64,000 bases of DNA from positions 10,682,501-10,746,500 of the forward strand of contig JALMGJ010000006.1 in the NCBI GenBank assembly GCA_023362775.1, written 5' to 3'. The translations under genes and the position numbers were made by a program. The notes beneath the pieces were generated by a model. That model saw nothing but the letters and a program-made list of their open reading frames with translations. It had not been told where the DNA came from and did no database searches. The DNA is from Charina bottae. Its lineage: Eukaryota > Chordata > Lepidosauria > Squamata > Charinaidae. Shown here piece after piece: positions 10,882-21,714 of this stretch (its first letter is position 1; each line of letters opens with the position of its first letter).

Positions 10882-13800
10882 AATACGATCCCTGGGGAAG
10901 GTAATGGCAACCCACCCCAGTATTCTTGCCATGAAAACTAAATGGATCAGTACAACCAAAGATATGTCGGTATACCATCGGAAGATGGGACTCCCAGGTC
11001 GGAAGATGGTCAAAATGCTACTGGGGAGGAACAGAGGATACGTTCAACTAGCCCCAGATGTGATGACGCAGCTAGCTCAAAGCCGAAAGGACGGCTAGCG
11101 GCCGACGGTGCTGGTGGTGAACGACGAATCCGATGTTCTAAAGATCAACACACCATAGGAACCTGGAATGTAAGATCTATGAGCCAGGGCAAATTGGATG
11201 TGGTTATTGGTGAGATGTCAAGATTAAATATAGACATTTTAGGTGTCAGTGAACTGAAATGGACTGGGATGGGCCACTTCACATCAGATGACCACCAGAT
11301 CTACTACTGTGGACAAGAGGACCACAGAAGAAATGGAGTAGCCTTCATAATTAATAATAAAGTGGCTAAAGCAGTGCTTGGATACAATCCAAAAAACGAT
11401 AGAATGATCTCAATTCGAATTCAGGGTAAGCCATTTAACATCACAGTGATCCAAATATACGCCCCAACCACAGATGCTGAAGAAGCAGAAGTAGATCAGT
11501 TCTATGAGGATCTGCAGCACCTACTAGATAATACACCAAAAAGAGATGTGATTTTCATTACAGGAGACTGGAATGCTAAGGTGGGTAGTCAGACGACACC
11601 TGGAATTACAGGCAAGCATGGTCTGGGAGAACAAAATGAAGCAGGACATAGGCTGATAGAATTTTGCCAAGACAACTCACTGTGCATAACAAACACTCTC
11701 TTCCAACAACCTAAAAGACGACTTTATACATGGACTTCACCAGATGGTCGACACCGAAATCAGATTGACTACATCCTTTGCAGCCAAAGGTGGCGGACAT
11801 CTATACAGTCGGTAAAAACAAGACCTGGAGCTGACTGTAGTTCAGATCACGAACTTCTTATTGCAAAATTTAGAATCAGACTAAAGAGAATAGGGAAGAC
11901 CCACAGATCAGTTAGATATGATCTCACTAATATTCCTAAGGAATATGCAGTGGAGGTGAAGAATAGATTTAAGGGACTAGATTTAGTAGATAGGGTCCCA
12001 GAAGAACTATGGACAGAAGTTCGCAACATTGTTCAGGAGGCGGCAACAAAAAACGTCCCAAAGAAAAAGAAAACCAAGAAGGCAAGATGGCTGTCTGCTG
12101 AGACACTGGAAGTAGCCCAAGAAAGAAGGAAAGCAAAAGGCAACAGTGATAGGGGGAGATATGCCCAATTAAATGCAAAATTCCAGAGGTTAGCCAGAAG
12201 AGATAAGGAATTATTTTTAAACAAGCAATGTGCGGAAGTGGAAGAAGACAATAGAATAGGAAGGACAAGAGACCTCTTCCAGAAAATTAGAAACATCGGA
12301 GGTAAATTCCAGGCAAAAATGGGTATGATCAAAAACAAAGATGGTAAGGACCTAACAGAAGCAGAAGAGATCAAGAAAAGGTGGCAAGAATATACGGAAG
12401 ATCTGTATAGGAAGGATAATAATATTGGAGATAGCTTTGACGGTGTGGTCAGTGAGTTAGAGCCAGACATCCTGAAGAGTGAGGTTGAATGGGCCTTAAG
12501 AAGCATTGCTAATAACAAGGCAGCAGGAGACGACGGTATCCCAGCTGAACTGTTTAAAATCTTGCAAGATGATGCTGTCAAGGTGATGCATGCCATATGC
12601 CAGCAAATTTGGAAAACACAAGAATGGCCATCAGATTGGAAAAAATCAACTTATATCCCCATACCAAAAAAGGGAAGCACTAAAGAATGTTCAAATTATC
12701 GAACAGTGGCACTTATTTCACATGCCAGTAAGGTAATGCTCAAGATCTTGCAAGGTAGACTCCAGCAATTCATGGAGCGAGAATTGCCAGATGTACAAGC
12801 TGGGTTTAGAAAAGGCAGAGGAACTAGAGACCAAATTGCCAATATCCGCTGGATAATGGAGAAAGCCAGGGAATTTCAGAAAAACATCTATTTCTGTTTT
12901 ATTGACTATTCTAAAGCCTTTGACTGTGTGGATCATAACAAATTGTGGCAAGTTCTTGGTGGTATGGGGATACCAAGTCATCTTGTCTGCCTCCTGAGGA
13001 ATCTGTATAACGACCAAGTAGCAACGGTAAGAACAGAGCACGGAACAACGGACTGGTTTAAAATTGGGAAAGGAGTACGGCAGGGTTGTATACTCTCACC
13101 CTACCTATTCAACCTGTACGCAGAACACATCATGCGACATGCTGGGCTTGAGGAATCCAAGGCTGGAGTTAAAATCGCTGGAAGAAACATTAACAATCTC
13201 AGATACGCAGATGATACCACTTTGATGGCCGAAAGCGAGGAGGAGTTGAGGAGCCTTATGACGAAGGTGAAAGAAGAAAGTGCAAAAGCTGGGTTGCAGC
13301 TAAACCTCAAAAAAACCAAGATTATGGCAACGAGCTTGATTGATGACTGGCAAATAGAGGGAGAAAAAGTGGAGGCAGTGACAGACTTTGTATTTCTAGG
13401 CGCAAAGATTACTGCAGATGCTGACTGCAGCCAGGAAATCAGAAGACGTCTACTTCTTGGGAGGAGAGCAATGGCAAATCTTGATAAAATAGTTAAGAGC
13501 AGAGACATCACACTGACAACAAAGGTCCGCATAGTTAAAGCAATGGTATTCCCTGTAGTAACCTATGGCTGCGAGAGCTGGACCATAAGGAAGGCTGAGC
13601 GAAGGAAGATAGATGCTTTTGAACTGTGGTGTTGGAGGAAAATTCTGAGAGTGCCTTGGACTGCAAGAAGATCAAACCAGTCCATACTCCAGGAAATCAA
13701 GCCAGACTGCTCACTTGAGGGAATGATATTAAAGGCAAAACTGAAGTACTTTGGCCACATAATGAGAAGACAGGATACCCTGGAGAAGAAGCTGATGCTA

Positions 13801-13983
13801 GGGAAAGTGGAAGGCAAAAGGAAGAGGGGCCGACCAAGGGCAAGATGGATGGATGGTATTCTGGAGGTGACGGACTCAACCATTGGGGAGCTGGGGATGG
13901 TGACGGCCGACAGAAAGCTCTGGCGTGGACTGGTCCATGAAGTCACGAAGAGTCGGAAACGACTGAACGAATAAACAACAACA
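10882..13983 (+). mobile_element. RTE-BovB LINE, apparently full length with intact ORF (type A)
   Basis: About 3.1 kb, near the usual BovB full length (about 3.2 kb). The 5' end begins aatacgatccctggggaagg, the phrase known at BovB 5' regions. The 3' end is ACGAATAAACAACAACA. The 12-bp string ATCATCTATCTA occurs immediately before (10870-10881) and after (13984-13995), consistent with a target duplication; the simple repeat around it makes this less certain than usual. No insertions or internal stops are seen. Shorter type A fragments lie at 583, 752, 39362 and 52757. Confidence 0.93.
10942..13974 (+). CDS. BovB endonuclease/reverse transcriptase, 1010 aa, intact
   Basis: Single uninterrupted ORF for the LINE polyprotein that nicks chromosomal DNA and copies its own RNA at the nick. 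The APE-type endonuclease spans roughly residues 70-306, with putative catalytic N76 (TWNVRSM), E104 (SELKWTG), Y173 (YAPTTD), D209 and N211 (GDWNAK), and D302/H303 (SDHELL). The reverse transcriptase is roughly residues 520-800, with D655 (FIDYSKAFD) and the YADD box D757/D758. A basic C-terminal region follows, with WTARRSNQS near 905 and GRPRARWMDG near 965. All expected catalytic residues are present and length fits the family. I chose the first in-frame ATG; about 60 nt of leader precede it, and a later start is possible because residues 1-65 are low in recognisable motifs. Whether it is expressed cannot be told. Confidence 0.93.
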   Translation: MDQYNQRYVGIPSEDGTPRSEDGQNATGEEQRIRSTSPRCDDAASSKPKGRLAADGAGGERRIRCSKDQHTIGTWNVRSMSQGKLDVVIGEMSRLNIDILGVSELKWTGMGHFTSDDHQIYYCGQEDHRRNGVAFIINNKVAKAVLGYNPKNDRMISIRIQGKPFNITVIQIYAPTTDAEEAEVDQFYEDLQHLLDNTPKRDVIFITGDWNAKVGSQTTPGITGKHGLGEQNEAGHRLIEFCQDNSLCITNTLFQQPKRRLYTWTSPDGRHRNQIDYILCSQRWRTSIQSVKTRPGADCSSDHELLIAKFRIRLKRIGKTHRSVRYDLTNIPKEYAVEVKNRFKGLDLVDRVPEELWTEVRNIVQEAATKNVPKKKKTKKARWLSAETLEVAQERRKAKGNSDRGRYAQLNAKFQRLARRDKELFLNKQCAEVEEDNRIGRTRDLFQKIRNIGGKFQAKMGMIKNKDGKDLTEAEEIKKRWQEYTEDLYRKDNNIGDSFDGVVSELEPDILKSEVEWALRSIANNKAAGDDGIPAELFKILQDDAVKVMHAICQQIWKTQEWPSDWKKSTYIPIPKKGSTKECSNYRTVALISHASKVMLKILQGRLQQFMERELPDVQAGFRKGRGTRDQIANIRWIMEKAREFQKNIYFCFIDYSKAFDCVDHNKLWQVLGGMGIPSHLVCLLRNLYNDQVATVRTEHGTTDWFKIGKGVRQGCILSPYLFNLYAEHIMRHAGLEESKAGVKIAGRNINNLRYADDTTLMAESEEELRSLMTKVKEESAKAGLQLNLKKTKIMATSLIDDWQIEGEKVEAVTDFVFLGAKITADADCSQEIRRRLLLGRRAMANLDKIVKSRDITLTTKVRIVKAMVFPVVTYGCESWTIRKAERRKIDAFELWCWRKILRVPWTARRSNQSILQEIKPDCSLEGMILKAKLKYFGHIMRRQDTLEKKLMLGKVEGKRKRGRPRARWMDGILEVTDSTIGELGMVTADRKLWRGLVHEVTKSRKRLNE

Positions 13984-13986
13984 ATC

Positions 13987-14042
<56 letters not shown>
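13984..14042. repeat. (ATCT)n microsatellite, right half of the split array
   Basis: ATCATCT followed by ATCT units, directly after the BovB tail. It is the continuation of the array ending at 10881. Confidence 0.93.
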
Positions 14043-15011
14043 CCCATCACCCATCACCATCATCATTATCATCTCTATCACGTATATCAGAGTCAGACCA
14101 ATTGTTGAATCTTAGCTCAGCAACAGCAATCCAATTGTGTCCTCCTCTGTATCCATAGACAGTGGGCTTACAACAGTGGGGATGCAACACACATGGCATC
14201 ATGCCATTCCTGAGGCAGCTGATTCACTTTATCTACCAGTAGGGCCAGCCCCATTTCCTTGTGTTCTCACCAAGTTGCTTCTGAGAGAACAGCTATTTTC
14301 CCCATGAGCTTGATAAATCTCTAGAACCAGAGCTGTAATTTTCTCAGTGCTCTTCTCTCCCTTTTTGGTAGACTTTGCTCCCTTCAAATTGGGATTTTTC
14401 CTAGATTGCTACTTGCTTCCTATCTCCTGAAAATTTTAGTCTCACTTCTTTACCCTTCACAGTATTTACTACCTGGTACTTTCCAAGCACTTTTACACCA
14501 TTTTCATATTTTCCCACGAACACATGCCTCCCTTCTTCCAAGAAGAAATAATATATTTATTTTAATTTATAAATATGGATAATTTGTCAACTTGCCATTC
14601 CCCAGGTCAGACAATTTATTCTCCACCTACTGTTGTCTGTTCTGACTGAAGGTCTCTTGGGATTCCAACAGAACTCAAGTGCTAGTTGATCCTTTTAGTC
14701 AAACAGATTAGGGCTTGAAGCCGAGATATTGTGTGTGCAAAGCTTCTGCCGAAGATACAGTCCCTGTCTTTGAGTAGCTTAAATTGGACTTGAAGTCAAG
14801 TTACCTTTGAAATTAGCTGAAGTCCTGGTGTTGTATATGGATATATCCAACCATTTTATTCCCCAGTCCCCTCTTCTGGGAACTTTTTAAAATAAAGAAT
14901 CTTACTCTACCCATTCCCCTAAGTTTACTGCCAGTCTCCCATCTAAATATTAACTCAGGCTAATCTTGCTTAGCTTCCTAGATAAGTCTAGGTTGGCTAG
15001 ATTCTACCACC
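14043..15011. other. Unassigned sequence
   Basis: AT-rich sequence with no element, RNA gene or exon that I can recognise. Confidence 0.45.
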
Positions 15012-15170
15012 TAAAGGTAAAGGTTCCCCCTGCACATTTGTGCAGTCGTGTCCGACTCTAGGGGCCGGTGCTCATCTCCATTTGTTAGCTGAAGAGCCAG
15101 CGTTGTCCAAAGATGCTTCCACGGTCATGTGGCCGGCATGACGCACGCGGAACACTGTTACCTACTTTTC
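15012..15170 (-). mobile_element. Sauria-type SINE, 3' half
   Basis: Reads on the minus strand as the body and tail of the tRNA-derived SINE seen complete at 33305: gtcatgccggccacatgacc, then gagatgagcaccggcccc, then the tail agagtcggacacgactgc. The tRNA-like head is missing. Confidence 0.8.
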
Positions 15171-15299
15171 TACTTGGGCTAATTATAATGCAAGGTTTCA
15201 ATTTCCCTAGTAATATATGGCAATGCTGCAGATGATATATAAATAGAGTTTATATTTCTCACAGTGCATTTACAATTTAGTTGGTTGGCTGTAGGGGCA

Positions 15300-15650
15300 A
15301 AATGCGCCCGCCTTGTGGAATATCTTGCCCCCGGAGGTGAGACTGGCCCCTTCACTCCTGGCCTTTCGGAAGGCCCTTAAGACCTGGCTCTGCTGCCGGG
15401 CCTGGGACGACAGAGGCGGCAGTGCCTCCTGGGGTTGGCTGGCCCCGTAGTACCATCCTACGGTCCCCCCTTCTTGGATTTTATGTAATTTATTATTATT
15501 ATTATTATTATTCGATATATTTTAGATACTGTTTTTGTATTTTTAAACTTTCAATTGTTGTAACCCGCCCAGAGTCCCTTGCAAGGGAGATGGGCGGGGA
15601 ATAAATTGAAATAATAAATAAATAAATAAATAATAAATAAAATGTGTTTG
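15300..15650 (+). mobile_element. L2 LINE 3' end
   Basis: Carries the last codons of an L2 ORF (the phrase LPPEVRLAPS-like, FRKALKTWLC-like: tgcccccggaggtgagactg, gacctggctctgctgc). A 3' untranslated region follows with cgcccagagtcccttgcaag and an AAAT-rich tail. An (ATT)n run lies inside at about 15490. It is strongly 5' truncated. Confidence 0.82.
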
Positions 15651-16781
15651 TGTGTGTGAGAGAGAGATGTATACCCACATATTTGTTGTTAGGGATATGG
15701 AAGTAGGGCAACACACACACACAAACAGACAATGAATCAGGCTGTGAGAAGAAGCTGGCACAGGATTGGGAAGCAAATCTACTGTACACCACACTCTAAA
15801 CGTATCTTGTCAGGGAACTTGGAGTAAGAGAATTGAAGAATCTGAGACCCAGTCACAGAATGGAATGCACTCAAGGCTATAAAAGAGATTTCCATCTTAG
15901 CTGCAGATGCAAGAGGGATGGGCCTAAATGTTGACCGCAGACAATGAAGCTCCTGAGTCACTGTTGCAACTGGGCTTCCTTGGCGATGATGGTGGGGAGA
16001 TTTTCCAAAGAATGCCAGCTTTCTTCTGGAGAACCGGGTGTCACAAAAGCAGCTGGAGGCAAATTAGGGAAAACTATGCTATGGTAACATGTGAATCAAT
16101 CCAAGGAATGTCCCACAAAAGGGGTGTTGGTAATAGGGGTGGTAAACAGGGCATTATGTTTGGGAGGGGAAGAAGAATTAAAATTGGAACCATTCTTTTC
16201 ATTGACTTTATAACAAGAAAACAGCCATGTCAGGAGACAAGACATCATTGTCAGGGAGAAATGGGGTCAGGGATGGGGAGACGCAAGATTTTGCCTTCTT
16301 TGTTTTTGTCTTGATGTGAAAAGTGGCCTTATACAAAAAAAAATTCAGCATTGTCCTAGTTGTGCTGAATTGGGAATCAATGTTTTTTCTTTCTAATGAA
16401 AGTCCTGTGGTTTTTCCAGGGTGTTACCAAGACCAAGCCCTCATTTAGCAGCAGATTGGGGACCACCTCAATGGGCAGGAGACCACCCGGTGCCATTAAA
16501 GAGATGCAAATGATTGATGATTGGATGATCTGATGGTCTGAAATACAGTGATTTTTAAAATGATTATTTTTAGCCTCAGTTTCTTGGACCATCTCTTGAA
16601 AATCCCAACACTGTGAGTGGTTCTTACAGCTGGAGTCTACAATGAGCAAGGGAGAAGCATGGGGTGACTTCATTCCGGCTTCCAGCTGGCCATTCACTCT
16701 GAAAGAAGACTCCATTCTCTTCCATTTCTTCTCCCAGCATTTTGTGGCTATTAGTCCTGCTAATTTTTCATTGGTCTAGTT
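15651..16781. other. Unassigned sequence
   Basis: Begins with a short GT/CA-rich stretch; the rest has no recognisable element or gene. Confidence 0.45.
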
Positions 16782-16856
16782 CAGTGTTTCTCAACCTCAG
16801 CGACTTTAAGATGTGTAGACTTTAACTCCCAGAATTCCCCAGCATGGTGTTTCTAC
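16782..16856 (+). mobile_element. Half of a palindromic hAT-like miniature element (family D)
   Basis: Starts CAGTGTTTCTCAACCTCAGC and continues with aagatgtgtagactttaact and ccagaattcccc, matching the left half of the 106-bp palindromic element at 33895-34000. The right half is absent or too decayed to define. Confidence 0.6.
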
Positions 16857-17079
16857 AACATATCTTGTATGTGTTATTTTGGCTCCAAAAGTATCAGTGC
16901 TCATTTCTGAACATTGGAAGCAGAAGGAACAACTAGGCACCACACTTTAACTGTTATTCCATCCTGCACTGACACCACAAAAAGACCCTCTGATTTTTCA
17001 AATCCTGAATTGCTTCAGTCAGGTCAATGAAGGATAGATCCAATTCACCTACTGTTTGTATTCTGAGGACTGAAGACCA

Positions 17080-17222
17080 GGATATTTGCCGCATCACCGA
17101 TGTAATGAATATGAATTTGAGAAAACTCCGGGAGACAGTGGAGGACAGGAAGGCCTGGCGTGCTATGGTCCATGAGGTCACGAAAAGTCAGACACGACTA
17201 AACGACTGAACAACAACAACAA
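17080..17222 (+). mobile_element. BovB LINE 3' end fragment (type B)
   Basis: Encodes ITDVMNMNLRKLRETVEDRK and the following C-terminus TRLND, then the tail ACGACTGAACAACAACAACA. It matches the dead copy at 3450-6953 rather than the intact type A element. Confidence 0.87.
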
Positions 17223-17541
17223 CACATTTGTATGGGAAGGCATTTAATGTGTGTGGCAACATTCATGAGCAGTGTTATTTAAAGCTATGAAAAGGCCCAG
17301 AAATACAAGGAAATTTGTCATCAAATTGCCTTCCTCACCCTGATTTGTGACTCCCCTCCTTTGCTTGTAGGGCCTTGTTGAAAACCATTAAGGGATCCAG
17401 GCAAATCTTACAACCATTGGCTAAATTGCTCTGATGTGTGTGTTCGTGTCAGAAGCACCAAAGTGCTTCTGTAGTGCAAGGATTTGCTGGTGACATCATC
17501 GTTGCCCGGGGGACGTCCAAGGAGGCTCCTTTCATGTCCCT

Positions 17542-17747
17542 GTGATTTTCCCACTGGAGTGGTACCTATTTATCTAATTGCATTTGCATGCTTTTGAACT
17601 GCTAGGTTGGCAGGAGCTGGGACTGATTTTTTATTGATTGCCGGTAATCCGGCAGGCAGCTCACGCTCTCGGGTTTCGAACTGCCGAGGTGTCAGCCATA
17701 ATGGCTTCTGACTCAGCGTCTTAACCACTGAGCCACCGCGGTCCCTA
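17542..17747 (-). mobile_element. Sauria-type SINE, 5' half with tRNA-like head
   Basis: On the minus strand it starts with a head having an A-box-like ggtggctcagtggttaagac and a B-box-like gcagttcgaaacccgagag. The body follows with cagctcctgccaacctagca and catgcaaatgcaattagata. The BovB-like tail is missing. The head is derived from a tRNA but lacks a full cloverleaf, so it is not a tRNA gene. Confidence 0.78.
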
Positions 17748-18049
17748 ATTGCTCTGATGTGAGAGAAGGTAATGTTATTCTTGCATGTTTTCAGCTTGGC
17801 CTGGACTGAACATTCTCTCTATGAAGACCTGATGGGCTCATAGTACTAAGCGAGCTCTAAAATTATGAGTGCCTGGTACATGGAGGGCCCAGCTGTTGTT
17901 TTTTCTTTTAATCAAGATCTCTCCCAAAATAAGATTGTAAGTTCATACCCTGTTCTTTTACCTGCACCAAAGATATAACACCAAGAGATGAATTTAGATG
18001 CGAACCCTACTGCCCGCCAAGAAAATAAATAAATTTCTAGATGTTGTCT

Positions 18050-18378
<329 letters not shown>

Positions 18379-18839
18379 ATTTATAAATGAAATAGAATTA
18401 AGTAAGCAATTTTGATTTATTTACATTTTTAATTAAAAGAAAATTACAAATAAAAAAGATGCTGTAGCAACTGCCATCACATGAAAGCAAACCATTGCCA
18501 TGTAATTAAAGGGACTCTTTGAATTATAATTAGATTTGAAATTTAATTATGGTTGGAATACTTCAGCTTTACACACAACTGACACCTTATTGATACATAA
18601 CCCTTATTTGTAATTTTATTATATTTAAGTCTGAGATCTTAGTCTGTAGACTAAGAGCAAGAATATCCATTTTTTTTTGAAGCCTTATGACAGGGGAACA
18701 GAAAACAAAGACAATTTTTGCTTGCCATTTCACACATGGAATGGTCTTTCTTGGGAGAAACAGTTATGTTCCCAACATCGAAAGTGGTGAAAAGAAGGTG
18801 GGGAATAACCAAAGCTCCACTTGTTTTTATGTATGTTGC

Positions 18840-18935
18840 ACACATGACACATATAAAAAACAGGCTCAGCTTTGATTGCATCATCATGCCTGCCATCTTG
18901 ACATTTTTGGCCAAATCTACCAGACACCCTTGGTG
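18840..18935. repeat. Fragment of palindromic miniature element (family E)
   Basis: Contains gcctgccatcttgacatttt and ccagacacccttgg, the right-hand part of the element seen as a hairpin at 41853-41965 and at 55141-55251. The left arm is decayed. Confidence 0.45.
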
Positions 18936-18954
18936 GGAAGGGAGCTCTCAGTTC

Positions 18955-20160
18955 TCAAATCAGATCAAGTTTATTACAGCCCTAAGGCCAGATACAATCA
19001 AAAAATCTAGTAATAACAATCTTACATTCATATATACTGTGTGTGTGTATAAACACACACATACACAGTAAATATATATCACAGAAAAACAATAAGTATG
19101 ATAGGATATAAAATTAATTAAGAATAAAGATATTCAGTTCTCAAAAACAGCTATACATTGTACCTGGAAACATACAGGCAGCGAAGTGCTATTCTGCTAA
19201 AATCTTTTAATCTTAGTTAGGGTTTAGGTTTTTTTTTGTTGTGTTCTGCAATGTTGTTGATGTAGCGTATTGTGTGAACCCGGATGATTTGACGACTTTA
19301 GGGATCCATTTATTTTGCAAACCCAGAGAATGGGTTAACTCAGAGGTTGTCAAGCTTTGGGCCATGATCCCCTAACCCATAGGGGCATCTATGGGGAAGG
19401 GATTGCAAAACTCAAGGTGGCATTTGCTACCACATGATCGGATCCCTGTCCCTTTGTCCATCGAGAAATGGGGAATTAATACCTGATTGCACAATAATTT
19501 CCCCAGAATTTCTGTACAGAATTTACTTAGTGCCATTCTCTAGCAGTATCTTGAATGAATGAATTTATTACAATCATAGACCAGTACAAATAAAAATACA
19601 CCATATGTATCCGATAAAAATTCTCAGATATAGTAAAAGAAGTAAAATCCATATCAAAAATTAGTTTAGCAGGGTACTTATCATTTATATATAAAATCAA
19701 GAAGGCAGCCTATATTGCATTATGTGTCTTCTTTTTTCTGATTTCTGAGCTCAGTTTGTGAAGGGAACAAAGTTGAGTTCAGAGACTTAAAAAAGAGTCT
19801 TATTGGCAGCAAAGCTGGTTAAAAAGAGCAACACCACTTATGTGACAATCCCGAGACTATGTTTTGACATAGCCATCACTCTGACGTGGATAAAGCGCCG
19901 AAATACAATGTCAAATGTTATAAGGAAGGAATATCAAAATTTTGATACTTTCCATATTTTTGGATAATTTGAGTGAGATTGTTGAGATGGCAAGAAGTTT
20001 TGTTGGAAGAAGAGAAATGCATTTTTTTCCCCCAAGCAAAACTTTCATCCAAAAAGAGCGAGTGAGCATGCAAAAGTAGAAGAAATCCGATATATAAGAT
20101 TTCTTGCGGTTATTGTTAGAGGTTAGGGTCAAATAGACGAGCCTTGCATTACCGATCTCA
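18955..20160 (-). mobile_element. Probable antisense LINE remnant, R4/Dong-like
   Basis: Two minus-strand segments (ending near 18960 and 19565) have the look of a LINE 3' end: a phrase like ctggcctta or ctggtctatgattgtaataaa followed by a short tandem tail. The minus strand at 19911-20132 is an AT-rich open stretch with residues such as KLLAISTISLKLSKNME. This resembles the end of R4-type LINEs known in lizards, but decay is heavy and the assignment is an inference. Confidence 0.3.
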
Positions 20161-20169
20161 AGTAAAAGA

Positions 20170-21004
20170 TAAAAATGGGGAGAATATTGCTTTCTCTACT
20201 TTCGTGGAGTTGGCAGTTTCTTCCTTTCCTACCTAATTGCATGCATAGCAATCAATACGATCCACCAGGACATGGTGTAAAGTTTCCTGTTCCTAGTGAG
20301 TGAGGAATGAACAACACTTATTTGGTTAATCAGCTGCTATACCATTTATTTGATTACTATTTTGCTGATTATATTCATATTGAGTGCTAGGAGGCTGATG
20401 ATCAGAGAACCAGGGGATTCCGAAGCCTCTCAGGTAAGCAGAGCTGAGATTCCCATGCCGCCCTTTACACTCTTGTGAAGTCTGGATGCGTCACTTTTGT
20501 GTTACTTTCTTAAATGCTCCAGCAAGGCCCAATTTCTCACAATGTTAAGGTATACTTTTTGCACGCAAGCTGCAATGCTGATGCTATTTGCAGAGGATGC
20601 CCATGGGGGGTGGCATTTAAACATTTTATTTATATTCTAAGCCAGCGCAAGTTATATGTAAAAAAGGGTTGCTTTGGCTTAGGGAAAACTACTGAAAACA
20701 TATCAGAGCTTAGTATAAATAGCAAACTGTGGGAACTTTCTTACTAGAATTGTTCTTAGGGGACAATCATACTGCAAATTGACAGTATGAAATGGATCAA
20801 ACCGGGAAGCTCTGCAGGGCAACTTTCTCATAATATATTCCCTAAAGCAAGATTGTGAAAGGGCCCCAGGAAACTAAAGGAAAAAGAGCCTCCAACATGT
20901 ATACAATCAAACGGGTTAGGGTTAAAGACTCCCTCAAGTCAAGCTGTATTCCTGGTGACATCTTGGATATAGTTTTATTGGCAACTTTTATTTTATTTTA
21001 TTTT
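20170..21004. other. Unassigned sequence
   Basis: No element or gene recognised. Confidence 0.4.
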
Positions 21005-21150
21005 GTTTTGTTTTATTTTAGGTGCCTTCAAGTCAGTCTTGACTGCTAGCATTGACATGGACAAGTCTCTGTAGTTTTCTTGGCAACATTTTTTGGAAGT
21101 GGTTTTCCCTTGCCTTCTTCTTCCTAGGGCAGAGAGAGAGGAATGCAATC
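21005..21150 (-). mobile_element. SINE body fragment (modular SINE family)
   Basis: Minus-strand match to the 3' half of the modular SINE: gaaggcaagggaaaaccact, ttgccaagaaaactacagag, and an end like caagactgacttgaaggcac. The tRNA-like head is missing. Confidence 0.6.
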
Positions 21151-21183
21151 CTATGTGCGTGGACCAGAGGAGTCTCTATTAGT

Positions 21184-21498
21184 CAGCCTTTCTCAACGTT
21201 TTGATCCTGGAGGAACCCTTGAAATATTTTTCAGGCCTTGGGGAACCCCTGCACATTCAGGCTCATATACTCTATAGGCCAGAAGTTACAAAATTATTAT
21301 ATTTGTTTCAGGTGTAGGCCTGTATATATGCATTAATAGTGTTCTTAAACTAAAAATAAAGAATGAAACTTACCTCTTTAATGTGAAGTTGCCCAAACTT
21401 GAAATAATTTTTTTTAATAAATCATGATCTCCCAGGGAACCCCTAGTGACCTCTGATGGAACCCTAGGGTTCCACGGAACCCTGGTTGAGAAACCCTG
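21184..21498 (+). mobile_element. hAT-type non-autonomous element (family C), best copy
   Basis: Starts CAGCCTTTCTCAACG and ends GGTTGAGAAACCCTG. The flanks CTATTAGT and CTCTTAGT agree at seven of eight positions, which supports an 8-bp hAT duplication. Internal direct phrases (ggaaccctagggttccacgg) repeat near the right end. It has no coding capacity. Confidence 0.8.
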
Positions 21499-21714
21499 CT
21501 CTTAGTAATAGCCAAAGAGAGAACGGGGGAGAGGGAGAGAGAGAGAAAGAGAGAAAGGAGAGAATGTATAATAGTATTACTTAGAATACTGGAAAAGCAA
21601 GCAGAGCTGTCCCTAAGATTCCTATACATCAACTGCAGAGACAAATCACTCTTAAGTACCTTGTGCAGTAGCTCTCAAGGAGAGAGGGGAGATTGCTTAA
21701 ACCCAAGTGCAGAG

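Noticed and set aside
11969..12596. Antisense frames across the BovB ORF
   Set aside because: They are shadows of the strongly supported sense ORF. The same is true opposite the dead BovB, the L1 and the Penelope-like copies.
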